Assembly (NCBI GenBank): GCA_963578605.1
Contig: CAUZEA010000011.1
Location: 1 to 64,000 of the forward strand
Direction of reading: 5' to 3'
DNA length: 64,000 nt
From: JAKVCB01 sp963578605
GTDB lineage: Bacteria > Planctomycetota > Planctomycetia > Pirellulales > Lacipirellulaceae
Shown: positions 53,102 through 62,666 of the stretch, one piece after another
How the letters are laid out: each line of letters starts with the position of its first letter
How positions within the stretch are numbered: the first letter of the stretch is position 1
Position numbers and translations under genes: made by a program
Notes under the pieces: generated by a model
What the model was told of the DNA's origin: nothing
The model's database searches: none
What the model saw: the letters and a program-made list of their open reading frames with translations, nothing else

Positions 53102-53440
53102 TCAGTTCAGATCACGTGAAAAACTGCCGTGTTGGCCTGGATAACCCCGCTGACCAGACTGACCTGCCACCTTCTTCCGCCGACGGTAGTCACGAGCCTG
53201 ACAAACGACACAGGGCATGATCACCAGAAATCCACACGAGCGGCACCGGTCCGGGAGCAAATCGGCTGCGTCGGCTTGCTCCCCGGTGGCCGACTCTTTT
53301 CCCCAAATCCCCCGCCGACCAGCGGCAATCGCGCCAACCGCTCCACGACTGACCCCCAAAAGGATGGCAATTTTTCGCTGTGAAAGCTGCTTCTCCGCGA
53401 GTAATCGTTCGACTTCTCGTACCAACCCCAATGAAAGCAT
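53102..53440 (-). CDS. Small HTH / zinc-ribbon-like protein
   Basis: A 112-residue protein. Residues ~18-42 (LSQRKIAILLGVSRGAVGAI) form a helix-turn-helix, and CRSCGFLVIMPCVVCQAR (~66-83) has a CxxC...CxxC pattern for zinc. The basic linker and Gln/Gly/Arg-rich tail suggest nucleic-acid binding. AAGGA lies ~10 bases before ATG 53440. It is 148 bp upstream of the moeA pair on the same strand, so it might regulate them, which is inferred from position. Similar small HTH proteins are common in planctomycetes and unstudied. Confidence 0.7.
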   Translation of the reverse strand: MLSLGLVREVERLLAEKQLSQRKIAILLGVSRGAVGAIAAGRRGIWGKESATGEQADAADLLPDRCRSCGFLVIMPCVVCQARDYRRRKKVAGQSGQRGYPGQHGSFSRDLN

Positions 53441-53535
53441 GGTGTTGTCCTTTTGACGGCGTTGCCAGGAAATCTTCGTTGAACGTCAAATCGACTCTGC
53501 ACGTTCCTGTTCGTTCGTACCGTTGCACCACACCA

Positions 53536-53724
53536 CTACCACGGCGATTCGCAAAAATCGCCCGGTTCCGGCCAAGGGTCGAGTTCGTGTTCGTCGGCGA
53601 TAAACACCTCCCAAAGTTCGTCGTCGGCCTGGTAGAAACCAGGGGGTCGCATTTCGGTCTCACCCTCGAAACCGTCTGCTGGGCGGCTGCTCAATGACCG
53701 GTCCTTAACTTCGGTTTTGCTCAC
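53536..53724 (-). CDS. Hypothetical acidic small protein
   Basis: Candidate 62-residue protein starting at GTG 53724 (VSKTEVKDRS), with an acidic, Trp/Pro-rich C-terminus (QADDELWEVFIADEHELDPW). The composition looks translated, unlike the upstream part of the same frame (to 54123), which is rejected. No clear ribosome binding site and no family recognised. It precedes the HTH gene by 95 bp on the same strand. Confidence 0.35.
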   Translation of the reverse strand: MSKTEVKDRSLSSRPADGFEGETEMRPPGFYQADDELWEVFIADEHELDPWPEPGDFCESPW

Positions 53725-54617
53725 AACGTTCAGTGGAACTTCCACCTGGTGGTGGGTTGAGTTTGGCCGGCACGAATGGAAACCGATCGCTCCAGCGGCC
53801 TCTGAAGACTCACCACTGCAGCCAATTTCTGGCGCCGTGACCACCCGGCCGTGCGGCGACCACCGACAGCTGGTCGCGTGACTGGGGAACCCATAGCTAT
53901 CCTCCTGTGTGATTGGGTGATCGAACTGGGCGGCGTACCTTGTGGGATGACCGCTCGTTGGTTGAAGTCTGTCTCCGTCCAGCGATCCTTGGTTGTGGCC
54001 AATGCGTAACAACAAGTGCGTCGCCAAGTTGCGATGCTTGCACGAATTGGGAGGTTTGTTCTCCTTGCGCGACGGCCCGAGGTTCTTGCGGGAATACGCA
54101 TACGTTGAGTCCCCCGCAGGCAACCGGCTGCCTGCCGGTCAACGACTTTTCCAGGTCGTGTCGCCTGATCGGTTTCCTACCCCTTGGCGGAGGTAGGTGT
54201 ACAAACGATCAGTCATAACAAGAGGGTAGCAAAAACAGTGGCCAAATACTATATATATGTTTACTAGTTTGCAGGTTTTTTGCGGCGGTGCCGGGACCAC
54301 GCCGGGAAACGATGGCGACAGGTGCCAACGGCTCTCACCGGTGTGATCCCAATGGATTTACCGATTTGAGAAGAAATCGGAGCTTGTCCAGCAACACCGG
54401 TTCGGGCGGTCAAGGAAGGCTGGTACGGCAGCAGGCCCTGCGATTCACAGAGCGGTCCCAAACCGTCGATACGAATTGATGTCGAGTGAACGATGGCACC
54501 GGACCTTCGCAGAAGATCATGGCGGACCGGGCCCGATAGACTCTTGGCCCGGCTCAGGCATGGATTGCCAGCAGACCGCACATGGAGTGCGTACACGATC
54601 TCAACAGGAGCGATTCT
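53725..54617. other. Intergenic region, no gene recognised
   Basis: About 890 bp without a supported gene. Frames on both strands lack motifs. ACTATATATATGTTTACTAG at 54246-54265 is an unusually AT-rich patch, possibly a promoter or melting region. Confidence 0.5.
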
Positions 54618-54728
54618 ATGCCTTATTGTCTCATCCCAACCGTACTTGGCACATCTTTCATCCTGATTTGGGTATTCATTGTCGGGATGGTCTTTAGCGA
54701 CGGCCACCGGGAAGCCCTTCGTCAGTAG
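54618..54728 (+). CDS. Small single-pass membrane protein, 36 residues
   Basis: Begins MPYCLIPTVLGTSF, continues with a hydrophobic helix (ILIWVFIVGMVF) and ends SDGHREALRQ, a polar tail that would face the cytosol or periplasm. AGGAG stands seven bases before ATG 54618, the best ribosome site in the neighbourhood. No family recognised. It is convergent with the kinase gene that ends at 54838. The combination of strong ribosome site, one clean membrane helix and a charged tail supports a real gene, but it rests on a short sequence. Confidence 0.55.
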   Translation: MPYCLIPTVLGTSFILIWVFIVGMVFSDGHREALRQ

Positions 54729-54837
54729 CAGTTCAAGCATCCTCTACTTCGGTACGGGCCGACGGCACGACAACGGGATCGGCTAGGCAAGCCAGGTTGG
54801 ACCGATGCGTGGACGACCCGGCGTTCCGCCTGATCCT

Positions 54838-56328
54838 TCAGCGCTGGTTTGCCAACTTTTGCCGAGCTTCTCTGAACCATTTGGCCATGCGGGGATCTTC
54901 TTCCTCAAGACGACTTTGATCTGCGCTGGTGATTTGCTGGGCAAATTGGCGTGCCCGCTTGAAATCTCCTTGTCGCACCGAGGCGATCGTCAACCCAGCC
55001 AGCGCAAAGCGATTGAGGGGATCGTGAGGCTTGCTGGTTGACCGCAGCCTCTTCAACAGGGGAATCGCTTTGGCAAATTCTTCGGTAACGAAGAAGTAGT
55101 GGCGAACAAGTCCTTGCCGGGCCAGGTTGAGTTCGTAAACGTCGGCCTCTGGAAAGTAATGTGGTATGGCAAGCCAGGCAGCCTCGGTATCAACCCGCTT
55201 GGCATGATAAAGCTGCGCGGTCAGATTTTTGCGTTCCGGAGTTTGCAGTTGGGCCCCAGCCAGAAGCCCGCGGGGGCGGCTCATTAGCGCCAGCCAGCCG
55301 CCGATCAGAAAACAGACGAAGGCCACGGCTGCAAATTTCCAAAAGGCAAATCGGGGAGCCGCATTCCTGGTCGGTGCTTTCATCACGGCACTGAGACGAC
55401 GGGTTGCATCACTGCCGGTCCGCACCACCACCGGCCACGCGGCGGTTGACCACCCGTACGGTCCCGATCCCCATCCTTGCGCTGCCGCCTGGCTGGCAAC
55501 AACCCGCAGTTCAGCCAGCAACTCTGCGGGATTCGCATAGCGGTCAGCGGCTTTCTTGGCCAACATACAATGCACCACGCGGGCTAATTCACCTGGCAAA
55601 TCGGCAACCTTCGTTTGCAAAGGTTCTGCTGACTGATTGAGATGCTGAACGGCAACCGATAGCGGCGTATCACCTTCATAGGGCGGTCGACCGCTCAGCA
55701 TGTGGTAAGCCGTCACCCCCAAGGAGTAGATATCACTGCGGCTATCGAGTGGCTTCCCTTCAATCTGCTCGGGACTCATGTAGAGCGGCGTTCCCATGGT
55801 CACCCCGTCCTGCGTCAGGCTGGTACCGTCCTGTTCACCTTGCACCCGGGCCAACCCAAAGTCGGCTACTTTCACCTCGCCACTGGAAGCAAGCATGATG
55901 TTCTCCGGCTTGATGTCGCGGTGCACGATGTCGTGCTCCGACGCCTTTTGCAGCGCGGCGCTCACCTGGCGCAAAATGTCGAGGGTTTGGCCAGCCGTCA
56001 CGCGACCCTGCCGGAGAATCAACTCCCCCAGATTGCGCCCAGGAACATACTCCTGTGCTATGAAATGAAAGCCTTCGGCCTGCCCAACCTCGTAAATCTG
56101 CACAATTCCGGCATGGATGAGAGCGGCGGCGGCGCGGGCTTCCTGGTGAAACCGTTGTACATAATTCGGATCGTTGGCCAAACCGACGTTTAACACCTTC
56201 AAAGCGATCTGGCGACCAAGAGAACTCTGCTCGGCCAGAAAAACCTCGGCCATCGCCCCGCGGCCCAAGCGGCGCAGCACTCGGTAGTCTTTCAGCGTTC
56301 GGCCAGAGAGGTCGCTCATATCCGCCAT
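54838..56328 (-). CDS. Membrane-bound serine/threonine protein kinase
   Basis: A 496-residue Hanks-type kinase. Kinase domain about 10-285: LGRGAMAEVFLAE (P-loop), ALKVLNV (Lys), HRDIKPENIML (catalytic Asp/Asn), VADFGLARV (DFG), GTPLYMSPEQ and DIYSLGVTAYHML. A single membrane segment (WKFAAVAFVCFLIGGWLALM, ~350) follows, then an extracytoplasmic region with TPR-like helices (FAKAIPLLKRLRS, GDFKRARQFAQQI). All catalytic residues are present. ATG 56328 gives MADMSDLSGR; ATG 56319 (MSDLSGR) is equally possible. Planctomycetes encode many such kinases; no cognate target is nearby. Confidence 0.92.
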   Translation of the reverse strand: MADMSDLSGRTLKDYRVLRRLGRGAMAEVFLAEQSSLGRQIALKVLNVGLANDPNYVQRFHQEARAAAALIHAGIVQIYEVGQAEGFHFIAQEYVPGRNLGELILRQGRVTAGQTLDILRQVSAALQKASEHDIVHRDIKPENIMLASSGEVKVADFGLARVQGEQDGTSLTQDGVTMGTPLYMSPEQIEGKPLDSRSDIYSLGVTAYHMLSGRPPYEGDTPLSVAVQHLNQSAEPLQTKVADLPGELARVVHCMLAKKAADRYANPAELLAELRVVASQAAAQGWGSGPYGWSTAAWPVVVRTGSDATRRLSAVMKAPTRNAAPRFAFWKFAAVAFVCFLIGGWLALMSRPRGLLAGAQLQTPERKNLTAQLYHAKRVDTEAAWLAIPHYFPEADVYELNLARQGLVRHYFFVTEEFAKAIPLLKRLRSTSKPHDPLNRFALAGLTIASVRQGDFKRARQFAQQITSADQSRLEEEDPRMAKWFREARQKLANQR

Positions 56329-56549
56329 TCTGACTTGTGGAGCTGTCCAAGCCCAGGGGAACACCAAACCGCGGCTTGGCTAGGGTAGTTCATGGGGAGC
56401 CCCATTCACCGGGTCCAGAAGCGAGGAGCCAGAACCATCCTGCTAAACAAACATCCACGGCCAGGAGTTTCATCGGGTGGAACAGAACCGGGACCCTTAA
56501 ACCAGGCTCCTCCAAGGTCGTGCGGCTGGCCGGTTTAAAGGGCTCACCG

Positions 56550-57425
56550 CTATCGACCGGGTAAAGGGACCGCACGAAGCACCTGTTCAATAGCTTCGGA
56601 CCGATTGAGTACGTAAAAATGCAAGCCGGGAATACCGGCCTCCAGCAGTGCCTCGACCTGCCTGATGGTAAATGCTATCCCAATCTGCCGTTGCGATTCC
56701 TGATCGTCGCCAGCTGACTGCAGATCCTGAACCAATTCTTCTGGCAACCTCGCACCACACAGCGATGCGATGCGTTGAATCTGGGCGAAAGCGAGCACTG
56801 GCAACAATCCTGGCACGATGGGTACGCCAATTCCGATCTCTCTGCATCGATCACGAAAACGGATAAAAGCATCGTTATCGTAAAAGAGCTGAGTAATAAC
56901 CACATTGGCACCGGTCTCGACTTTGCGTTTCAGATTCTCCAGGTCAACCGCCCGACTTGGGGCCTCTGGGTGTGTTTCGGGATATCCACCCACGGCAATC
57001 CCGAACTCGGGAAAATCGGCGCGAATTAGCGCGACCAGTTCGTTCGCGTAAGCGAGACCACCATGAACAGGGCGGAACGTATCTGCCCCTTGAGGAGGAT
57101 CTCCTCGCAACGCCACCACGTTCTCGATACCTCGCGAACGTGCCTCTGACAAATACGCACGGAGTTGATCGGTGGTACGTCCCACGCACGTCAGGTGCGT
57201 CGCCACCGGAAGATCAAACTCTTGATAAACCCGCGAAACAATCTCCAACGTCGCATCTTGAGTCGACCCACCTGCCCCATACGTACAGGTCATGTAACTG
57301 GGGCGAAATGCATTCAATCGCTCAACATGCCGAAAGAGATTCACTTTACCCTGCGATGTCTTGGGAGGAAAAAGTTCGAACGAAAGTCCAAAGCGGCCAG
57401 CACCATAGGCTTGTTGAATCGTCAT
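56550..57425 (-). CDS. metF: Methylenetetrahydrofolate reductase
   Basis: A 291-residue FAD-dependent enzyme reducing 5,10-methylene-THF to 5-methyl-THF for methionine synthesis. Diagnostic pieces: FELFPPKTSQGKVNLFRHVE with the catalytic Glu, MTCTYGAGGSTQ, PVATHLTCVGRT, NVVALRGDPP, FGIAVGGYPETHPEA, KVETGANVVITQLFYDND and FYVLNRSEAI. Length is standard for bacterial MetF. ATG 57425 (MTIQQAYG) chosen over an upstream TTG. The gene lies 70 bp after the GlmU-like gene on the same strand. Confidence 0.96.
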   Translation of the reverse strand: MTIQQAYGAGRFGLSFELFPPKTSQGKVNLFRHVERLNAFRPSYMTCTYGAGGSTQDATLEIVSRVYQEFDLPVATHLTCVGRTTDQLRAYLSEARSRGIENVVALRGDPPQGADTFRPVHGGLAYANELVALIRADFPEFGIAVGGYPETHPEAPSRAVDLENLKRKVETGANVVITQLFYDNDAFIRFRDRCREIGIGVPIVPGLLPVLAFAQIQRIASLCGARLPEELVQDLQSAGDDQESQRQIGIAFTIRQVEALLEAGIPGLHFYVLNRSEAIEQVLRAVPLPGR

Positions 57426-57495
57426 AACTTCATGTCGCAAAGAGCAGTTTTAACTTGCAAAGATCAACGAATGCTGCCGCCGGCCAGCAAACATA

Positions 57496-58764
57496 TCAGC
57501 CAAAACGCAGGGGGGCGACTTTGTCGGCCATGCCGCTTCGCTGGGTTGCGGTGGCATCGAAAATGGCCTGGAGCAGCGCGACATCGCAGGTGCGCTGTTG
57601 GATATTTCGACGTGCAAACATCCGCTGTTGCATGGTGGCAATCGCTTCGACACTGGCGGCGGTTACCTGCCCCAAGGACCGCGCGTAGTTGACAAAGCTG
57701 GGAACATTCTCGGTAACGGTTCCGTAAACCATACTGGCCACTCCAATCTGCTTGCCCGCAAAAATCGTAGAGTTAATCGCCATCTTCACGTGATCGGCCA
57801 CAATAGCTCCTAGAAACTGCATCTCGGTGGCGATGCGCTGGTCATCGCAATCGACATTGATCTTGCCATACGTATTCTTCAGATTGCTGACACATGTTCC
57901 CGCGCCAACATTGACCCAGCTGCCAAGGTAACTGTGTCCTAAATAACCATAGTGTTGCTTGTTCGAGTACGGCTCGACGATCGAGGCACACAATTCTCCT
58001 CCCACCTTTGAATTGTGACCGATGTACGTCAAAGCCTGAATCGATGAGTGTTCATAGATCCTCACGCCGCGGCTGATGTACAAAGGACCTTCCAGGAAAC
58101 AAAATGGACCCACCACCACGTCCTGTTCGATGACAATGGGCCCACCACTGGTTTCCACGGCAAGCTGTGTGGGAAGTTCCAACCCGCTTGGCGCGTAGAC
58201 ATGCGGAGCAGGTTGGTGGTAGTCGTGACGTGCCAGCAAGTCGTTCAGATTGTCCCCCATCGAGCTGAGATGGTGTCGAATCACATCGTGAGGATATTCC
58301 AACAAGGGAAGATCTGCATGCAGAGTGGGAAGCTCGCTCGCCTCCAACCCGCGCGAAACTTGCTCAACCGTAAGTTCACCGTACTCTGCCAGTTCCCGCG
58401 CTGGCAACAAGGCCGCGGCAACGGTCCTGTGGGTACGGACAATTCCTTCGTCACCGGCATCCCAAAGCTCCTCCAGTTGTTTGCGCACAACCGCACTCGG
58501 TACGACCCGCGCATTCACCAGGAGGACGCGGCTGTTGTCCTGTTCGACAGAGCGACGCCAGGCTGGCACATCCGCCAGGTCGGGACTATCGGCCGCCACC
58601 AACGCTTGCAAATGGGGTCGCACCACCGCCGCCAGCAAATGGCCAGGCCGCTGGAGCTGATCTATGAGCCGACATGCTCCGCAAGTCACAAGATAGGCAG
58701 GCCGCGTCAACGTGATCGGGCTGAGCCGGGAAACTTTCGGATCTTCAAAAATAAGAACATTCAT
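57496..58764 (-). CDS. GlmU-like putative sugar nucleotidyltransferase
   Basis: A 422-residue protein combining a divergent nucleotidyltransferase-like N-terminus (NVLIFEDPKVSRLSPITLTR, ~1-200) with a left-handed beta-helix C-terminus made of hexapeptide repeats (~210-370, e.g. GPIVIEQDVVVGPFCFLEGP, HSYLGSWVNVGAGTCVSNL). The typical GxGTRMxS nucleotide loop of GlmU is absent, so the first domain may not be a standard uridylyltransferase. The SNLKNTYGKINV segment resembles the acetyltransferase site of GlmU. Similar proteins are annotated as putative sugar nucleotidyltransferases in planctomycetes and Bacteroidetes; the reaction is unproven. Confidence 0.8.
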   Translation of the reverse strand: MNVLIFEDPKVSRLSPITLTRPAYLVTCGACRLIDQLQRPGHLLAAVVRPHLQALVAADSPDLADVPAWRRSVEQDNSRVLLVNARVVPSAVVRKQLEELWDAGDEGIVRTHRTVAAALLPARELAEYGELTVEQVSRGLEASELPTLHADLPLLEYPHDVIRHHLSSMGDNLNDLLARHDYHQPAPHVYAPSGLELPTQLAVETSGGPIVIEQDVVVGPFCFLEGPLYISRGVRIYEHSSIQALTYIGHNSKVGGELCASIVEPYSNKQHYGYLGHSYLGSWVNVGAGTCVSNLKNTYGKINVDCDDQRIATEMQFLGAIVADHVKMAINSTIFAGKQIGVASMVYGTVTENVPSFVNYARSLGQVTAASVEAIATMQQRMFARRNIQQRTCDVALLQAIFDATATQRSGMADKVAPLRFG

Positions 58765-58810
58765 AAGATGAACAGAACAAAAGCAAATGAGTCTGACAAG
58801 TACTTACAGC

Positions 58811-58846
58811 TTTGTGCGTCAAAACCTGTTTGTGCGTTAAAACCTG
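58811..58846. repeat. 18-bp tandem duplication
   Basis: TTTGTGCGT(C/T)AAAACCTG occurs twice in direct contact (58811-58828 and 58829-58846) in the divergent region between the GlmU-like gene and the glucan phosphorylase gene. No gene was seen in 58765-59172. Confidence 0.85.
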
Positions 58847-59172
58847 TCGGTGGCCGGCCAGGCGGTGGCCCAATCGGGCCGCCACCGCACCTGGGATGAC
58901 CGAACCGGTTCTTTGCCGGGGTTAAGCAAGTTTCGCAGTACACCCGCACCGCGGGACCAGAAATCAATCAATCGATACACCTTGGTGGGTCCGGGGTAAC
59001 TGCCACTGATTCAGGCTTGTATTCGGCAGTCAGTTTGTTGCAAACTAGCAGTGCTGTAGAGATTATATCCCCCTGACCTTTGGACCAAGAATTGGGTCGC
59101 GGGATGACCGGAAGCATATTGTCTCCCCTGAAGTAACCTATTGTTTCCCTCCTCAAGTCAGGGAAAAACAGA

Positions 59173-61374
59173 ATGAACACGACTGAAATTGAAATGAGCA
59201 GTGACCTCGATCGAACAAACTGGACAGAAATTACGCCCCGTGCACTCTACGACAAATGTTTTGCGCTAGCTCACAACCTCTGGTGGAGTTGGCATCCTGA
59301 CGTCGTGAACTTGTTTCGCGACCTCGACCCGGGCAAGTGGCGTAAGTTGGATCATAATCCGATCGCCTTGCTTTCGGAGATGACACCCGGGGAGTTGGCA
59401 GCACGGGCGGCCGAAATGGTCCTCTACACCCGCATCAATCAAGCCCACCGCCGCCTGAAGGACTATCTCTCGCAAACCACCCACACCTGGGGTGCCCGCC
59501 ACACCGGGGTCCTCGGTTCGAAACCAGTCGCTTATTTCTCCGCTGAGTTTGGAATTCACGAATCAGTGCCGATCTATTCGGGTGGTTTGGGTGTACTTTC
59601 GGGCGATCACATCAAAAGCGCCAGCAGTCTCGGCATTCCCCTGGTTGCCATCGGGCTCTTTTACGACCAGGGCTATTTCAAACAGCACCTCGATGTGGAT
59701 GGATACCAACAGGAAGAATACCTCAACACCAAGGTTGCGAACTTGCCGATGAAACCGGCGCTGGGACCCGACCAGCAACCCATAACCGTCGCGATCGATA
59801 CCCGCGATGGCCAACTCCTGGCCAAAGTTTGGCTGATGCACGTCGGGCGGGTCAATTTGTACTTGCTTGACTGCGACGTGGAGGGCAACAGCCCCCAAGA
59901 CCGCGAGTTAACATCCCGCTTGTATGGCGGCGATCACCGCACCCGAATTCGCCAGGAACTGGTGCTGGGCGTGGGTGGCGTCAAGGCGCTGCGGGCACTC
60001 GGACTTACGATAGGCGTCTACCACCTTAATGAGGGGCACAGTGCATTTGCCCCCCTGGAGGTCGTTCATCAACGCATGGAGGACGATGGCCTGACCTTTG
60101 ACGACGCGCTCCGCGAAATTGCCCACCGCACTGTCTTTACCACCCATACGCCGGTTCCAGCCGGGCACGATCGATTCAATCCCGAGTTAATCGAGGAACA
60201 CCTGGGACCGTTGCGCGATCAGCTTGGGATCTCCGCGGAGCAATTGATGGGACTCGGTCGGGTTGAACCGCAGAATGAAAATGAATCGTTTTGCATGACT
60301 GTCATCGGCCTCAAACTTTCGCGCCGCGCCAATGCGGTGAGTTCGTTGCATGGGCACGTTTCGCGGGGAATGTGGGCCCACCTTTGGCCGTGGCGCGTCG
60401 AGGAGGAAATCCCCATCGGCCACATCACCAACGGGGTCCACATTCCCAGTTGGCTCGCCTTCCCAATGCTACAGCTCTACGATCGCAACTTGGGGCCAGG
60501 CTGGCAGAAAGAGATGGGAGATCCAGCGATCTGGGAAGGTATCTACAACGTCGATCCGGGTGAACTTTGGGAAACCCATTACGCACTTAAAAGCCGGCTC
60601 TTCGACTTCATTCGTCGACGCTACAGCCGGCAATGTCGCCGTCGAAACGAAGAAGACCATATCGTCGAAGCAGCCCACAACATCCTCGACCCCAATGCCT
60701 TGACCATCGGTTTTGCGCGGCGGTTTGCCACCTACAAGAGGGCAGACCTTTTCTTCCACCTGCTCGACGAACTTGCTGAACTGATCAACGACCCACAACG
60801 ACCCGTGCAGTTTATTTTCTCAGGCAAAGCCCATCCCGCTGACCAGCCTGGCAAAGAACTGATCCAAAAAATCTCGAATCTACGCTACGATCCGCGATTT
60901 GCCGGGCGGATGGTTTTCATCGAAGATTACGACATCAATGTCGCTCGACACCTTGTTCAGGGTGTCGATATCTGGTTGAACAATCCGCGCCGCCCGATGG
61001 AAGCTTCCGGCACCAGCGGAATGAAGGTCGTTCTTAACGGCGGGCTTAACTGCTCGATACTCGACGGGTGGTGGGCTGAGGCATTCAATGGCAAGAACGG
61101 CTTTGCCATCGGCAACGGCAACCAACACGTCGACGATGAAATTACCGACTCGCGAGATGTTGAAAATCTCATGCACGTGCTCCGCAATGAAGTCGTATCG
61201 CTCTTCTACAATCGTGACCTGGACGGCTTGCCACGCCAGTGGATCGAGCGAATGATCGAATCGATCGCGACTTGCGCCGCGAGATTTAGTGCCCATCGCA
61301 TGGTGATTGACTATGTCGAGAACTCTTACCTGATGGCCGCCGGTGGACATAGTTCCGACATGAGCATTCGTTAG
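59173..61374 (+). CDS. glgP: Alpha-glucan phosphorylase (GT35 family)
   Basis: A 733-residue alpha-glucan phosphorylase of the short form seen in Thermotoga and many bacteria; it releases glucose 1-phosphate from glycogen or maltodextrin. Motifs: ALAHNLWWSWHPDVVNLF, FSAEFGIHESVPIYSGGLGV, HLNEGHSAFAPLEV, TTHTPVPAGHDRF, IGHITNGVHIPSW, GFARRFATYKRADL, NNPRRPMEASGTSGMKVVLN with the PLP lysine, and LDGWWAEAFNGKNG. The start at 59173 has AGGG upstream; Met9 (MSSDLDRTN) is an alternative. Monocistronic, divergent from the GlmU-like gene. Confidence 0.95.
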   Translation: MNTTEIEMSSDLDRTNWTEITPRALYDKCFALAHNLWWSWHPDVVNLFRDLDPGKWRKLDHNPIALLSEMTPGELAARAAEMVLYTRINQAHRRLKDYLSQTTHTWGARHTGVLGSKPVAYFSAEFGIHESVPIYSGGLGVLSGDHIKSASSLGIPLVAIGLFYDQGYFKQHLDVDGYQQEEYLNTKVANLPMKPALGPDQQPITVAIDTRDGQLLAKVWLMHVGRVNLYLLDCDVEGNSPQDRELTSRLYGGDHRTRIRQELVLGVGGVKALRALGLTIGVYHLNEGHSAFAPLEVVHQRMEDDGLTFDDALREIAHRTVFTTHTPVPAGHDRFNPELIEEHLGPLRDQLGISAEQLMGLGRVEPQNENESFCMTVIGLKLSRRANAVSSLHGHVSRGMWAHLWPWRVEEEIPIGHITNGVHIPSWLAFPMLQLYDRNLGPGWQKEMGDPAIWEGIYNVDPGELWETHYALKSRLFDFIRRRYSRQCRRRNEEDHIVEAAHNILDPNALTIGFARRFATYKRADLFFHLLDELAELINDPQRPVQFIFSGKAHPADQPGKELIQKISNLRYDPRFAGRMVFIEDYDINVARHLVQGVDIWLNNPRRPMEASGTSGMKVVLNGGLNCSILDGWWAEAFNGKNGFAIGNGNQHVDDEITDSRDVENLMHVLRNEVVSLFYNRDLDGLPRQWIERMIESIATCAARFSAHRMVIDYVENSYLMAAGGHSSDMSIR

Positions 61375-61565
61375 TCGCCACTGAACGCCGCCCAGTACCG
61401 TCGCACAACTTCCGACTTGACCGCAACGGGGGTGAACCGACACCGCAGGCAGCCATGCCGCGCAATTCCCCGCAGCCCCCCCCTTCGGCTACAATAAACC
61501 GAGCCGAAGCTACATGGCGTAACACAACCGCACGTCCCGGTAGGGGTTTACTCACCGCTCACCAA

Positions 61566-62666
61566 ATGCCAGTTCCCCACATCACATCACCGGACGACCC
61601 GGCACTCAAGCAGCTGTGTGGCCGCCTGAAAAAGCTATCCGGCGAGTTAGACCAATCGGGTAAATGGCCTGTAGAACAGCTCCGTCTCTGCGGAGAATAC
61701 GGTGTCTTTGAGTGGTTTCTCGATCCTGCGTGGGGCGGGCAGGCCTGGACCGACGAGCAAGTTGTCCGCGGCTATCTCGAACTCAGCGCGGCTTGCCTCA
61801 CCACCACTTTCATCCTCACCCAGCGAACTGGCGCCTGCCGCCGAATCGAAGGCTGCCCCAATGAGCCGCTCAAGAGTCACACACTGCCGCAACTCGCCCG
61901 TGGGGAAACCTTTGCAACGGTCGGAATTTCACACCTGACCACCAGTCGGAGGCACCTCCAGAATCCCGTTCTGACCGCAGAGCGAACCTCCGTAGGTTAC
62001 CGCCTGGACGGCTACTCACCTTGGGTGACCGGCGGGCAAGCGGCTGACCTGATTGTCGTCGGTGCCACGGTGACCAAAGATGCCCATCCCAGCGGAGAGC
62101 AAATTCTAGTGGCCCTGCCGACCGGGCTCAGCGGCGTCACCGTGCAGCCACCGGCAAATTTGGTCGGGTTGACTGCCAGCCACACCGGTTCGGTGCAACT
62201 CCAAGCTGTTAAAGTGGCAGACGAACAACTGATCGCTGGACCCGTTGAAAATGTGATGGCGAGCGGACTGGGAGCAGGCACCGGTGGCCATGAAACATCG
62301 ACGCTCGCGATGGGGCTGGCACGTGCCGCAATCGACTACCTCGACAGTGAAGCAGCCCGCCGTGCCGATCTGAAGATACCCCTTGAGGCATTTCGCAGCG
62401 AACACCACCTGATGACCGATGATCTTCTCGCCCTTGCCAACGGCCAGGAGGTCTGCACGAAAGAATCGCTCCGGCAGAGGGCCAACAGTCTTGCCTTGCG
62501 GGCCTCGCAAGCAGCTCTGACTGCTGCCAAGGGTACCGGATATGTCGTGGGCCACCCGGCCGGACGCTGGTGCCGTGAAGCACTCTTCTTCCTGGTCTGG
62601 AGTTGTCCACAGCCGGTCGCCTCGGCAAACTTGTGCGAATTAGCAGGAATCGACTATCTCCCGTGA
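61566..62666 (+). CDS. Acyl-CoA dehydrogenase family protein
   Basis: A 366-residue flavoprotein of acyl-CoA dehydrogenase type. N-terminal helical domain (GEYGVFEWFLDPAWGGQAWT), middle beta-domain with FATVGISHLTTSRRHLQNP and YRLDGYSPWVTGGQAADLIV, and a C-terminal helical bundle (LAMGLARAAIDYLDSEA). The canonical catalytic Glu of the C-terminal domain is not obvious, so it may be a non-dehydrogenating relative. ATG 61566 starts the family-like sequence; the frame upstream to 61455 is Pro/Arg-rich. It follows glgP by 191 bp on the same strand. Confidence 0.85.
   Translation: MPVPHITSPDDPALKQLCGRLKKLSGELDQSGKWPVEQLRLCGEYGVFEWFLDPAWGGQAWTDEQVVRGYLELSAACLTTTFILTQRTGACRRIEGCPNEPLKSHTLPQLARGETFATVGISHLTTSRRHLQNPVLTAERTSVGYRLDGYSPWVTGGQAADLIVVGATVTKDAHPSGEQILVALPTGLSGVTVQPPANLVGLTASHTGSVQLQAVKVADEQLIAGPVENVMASGLGAGTGGHETSTLAMGLARAAIDYLDSEAARRADLKIPLEAFRSEHHLMTDDLLALANGQEVCTKESLRQRANSLALRASQAALTAAKGTGYVVGHPAGRWCREALFFLVWSCPQPVASANLCELAGIDYLP

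Noticed and set aside
54264..54740. 158-codon - strand frame
   Set aside because: No motifs; it lies opposite the better-supported 36-residue membrane ORF.
58048..58899. 283-codon frame opposite the GlmU-like gene
   Set aside because: The - strand protein has hexapeptide repeats and a family match; the + frame is low-complexity in its C-terminus and lacks a start signal.
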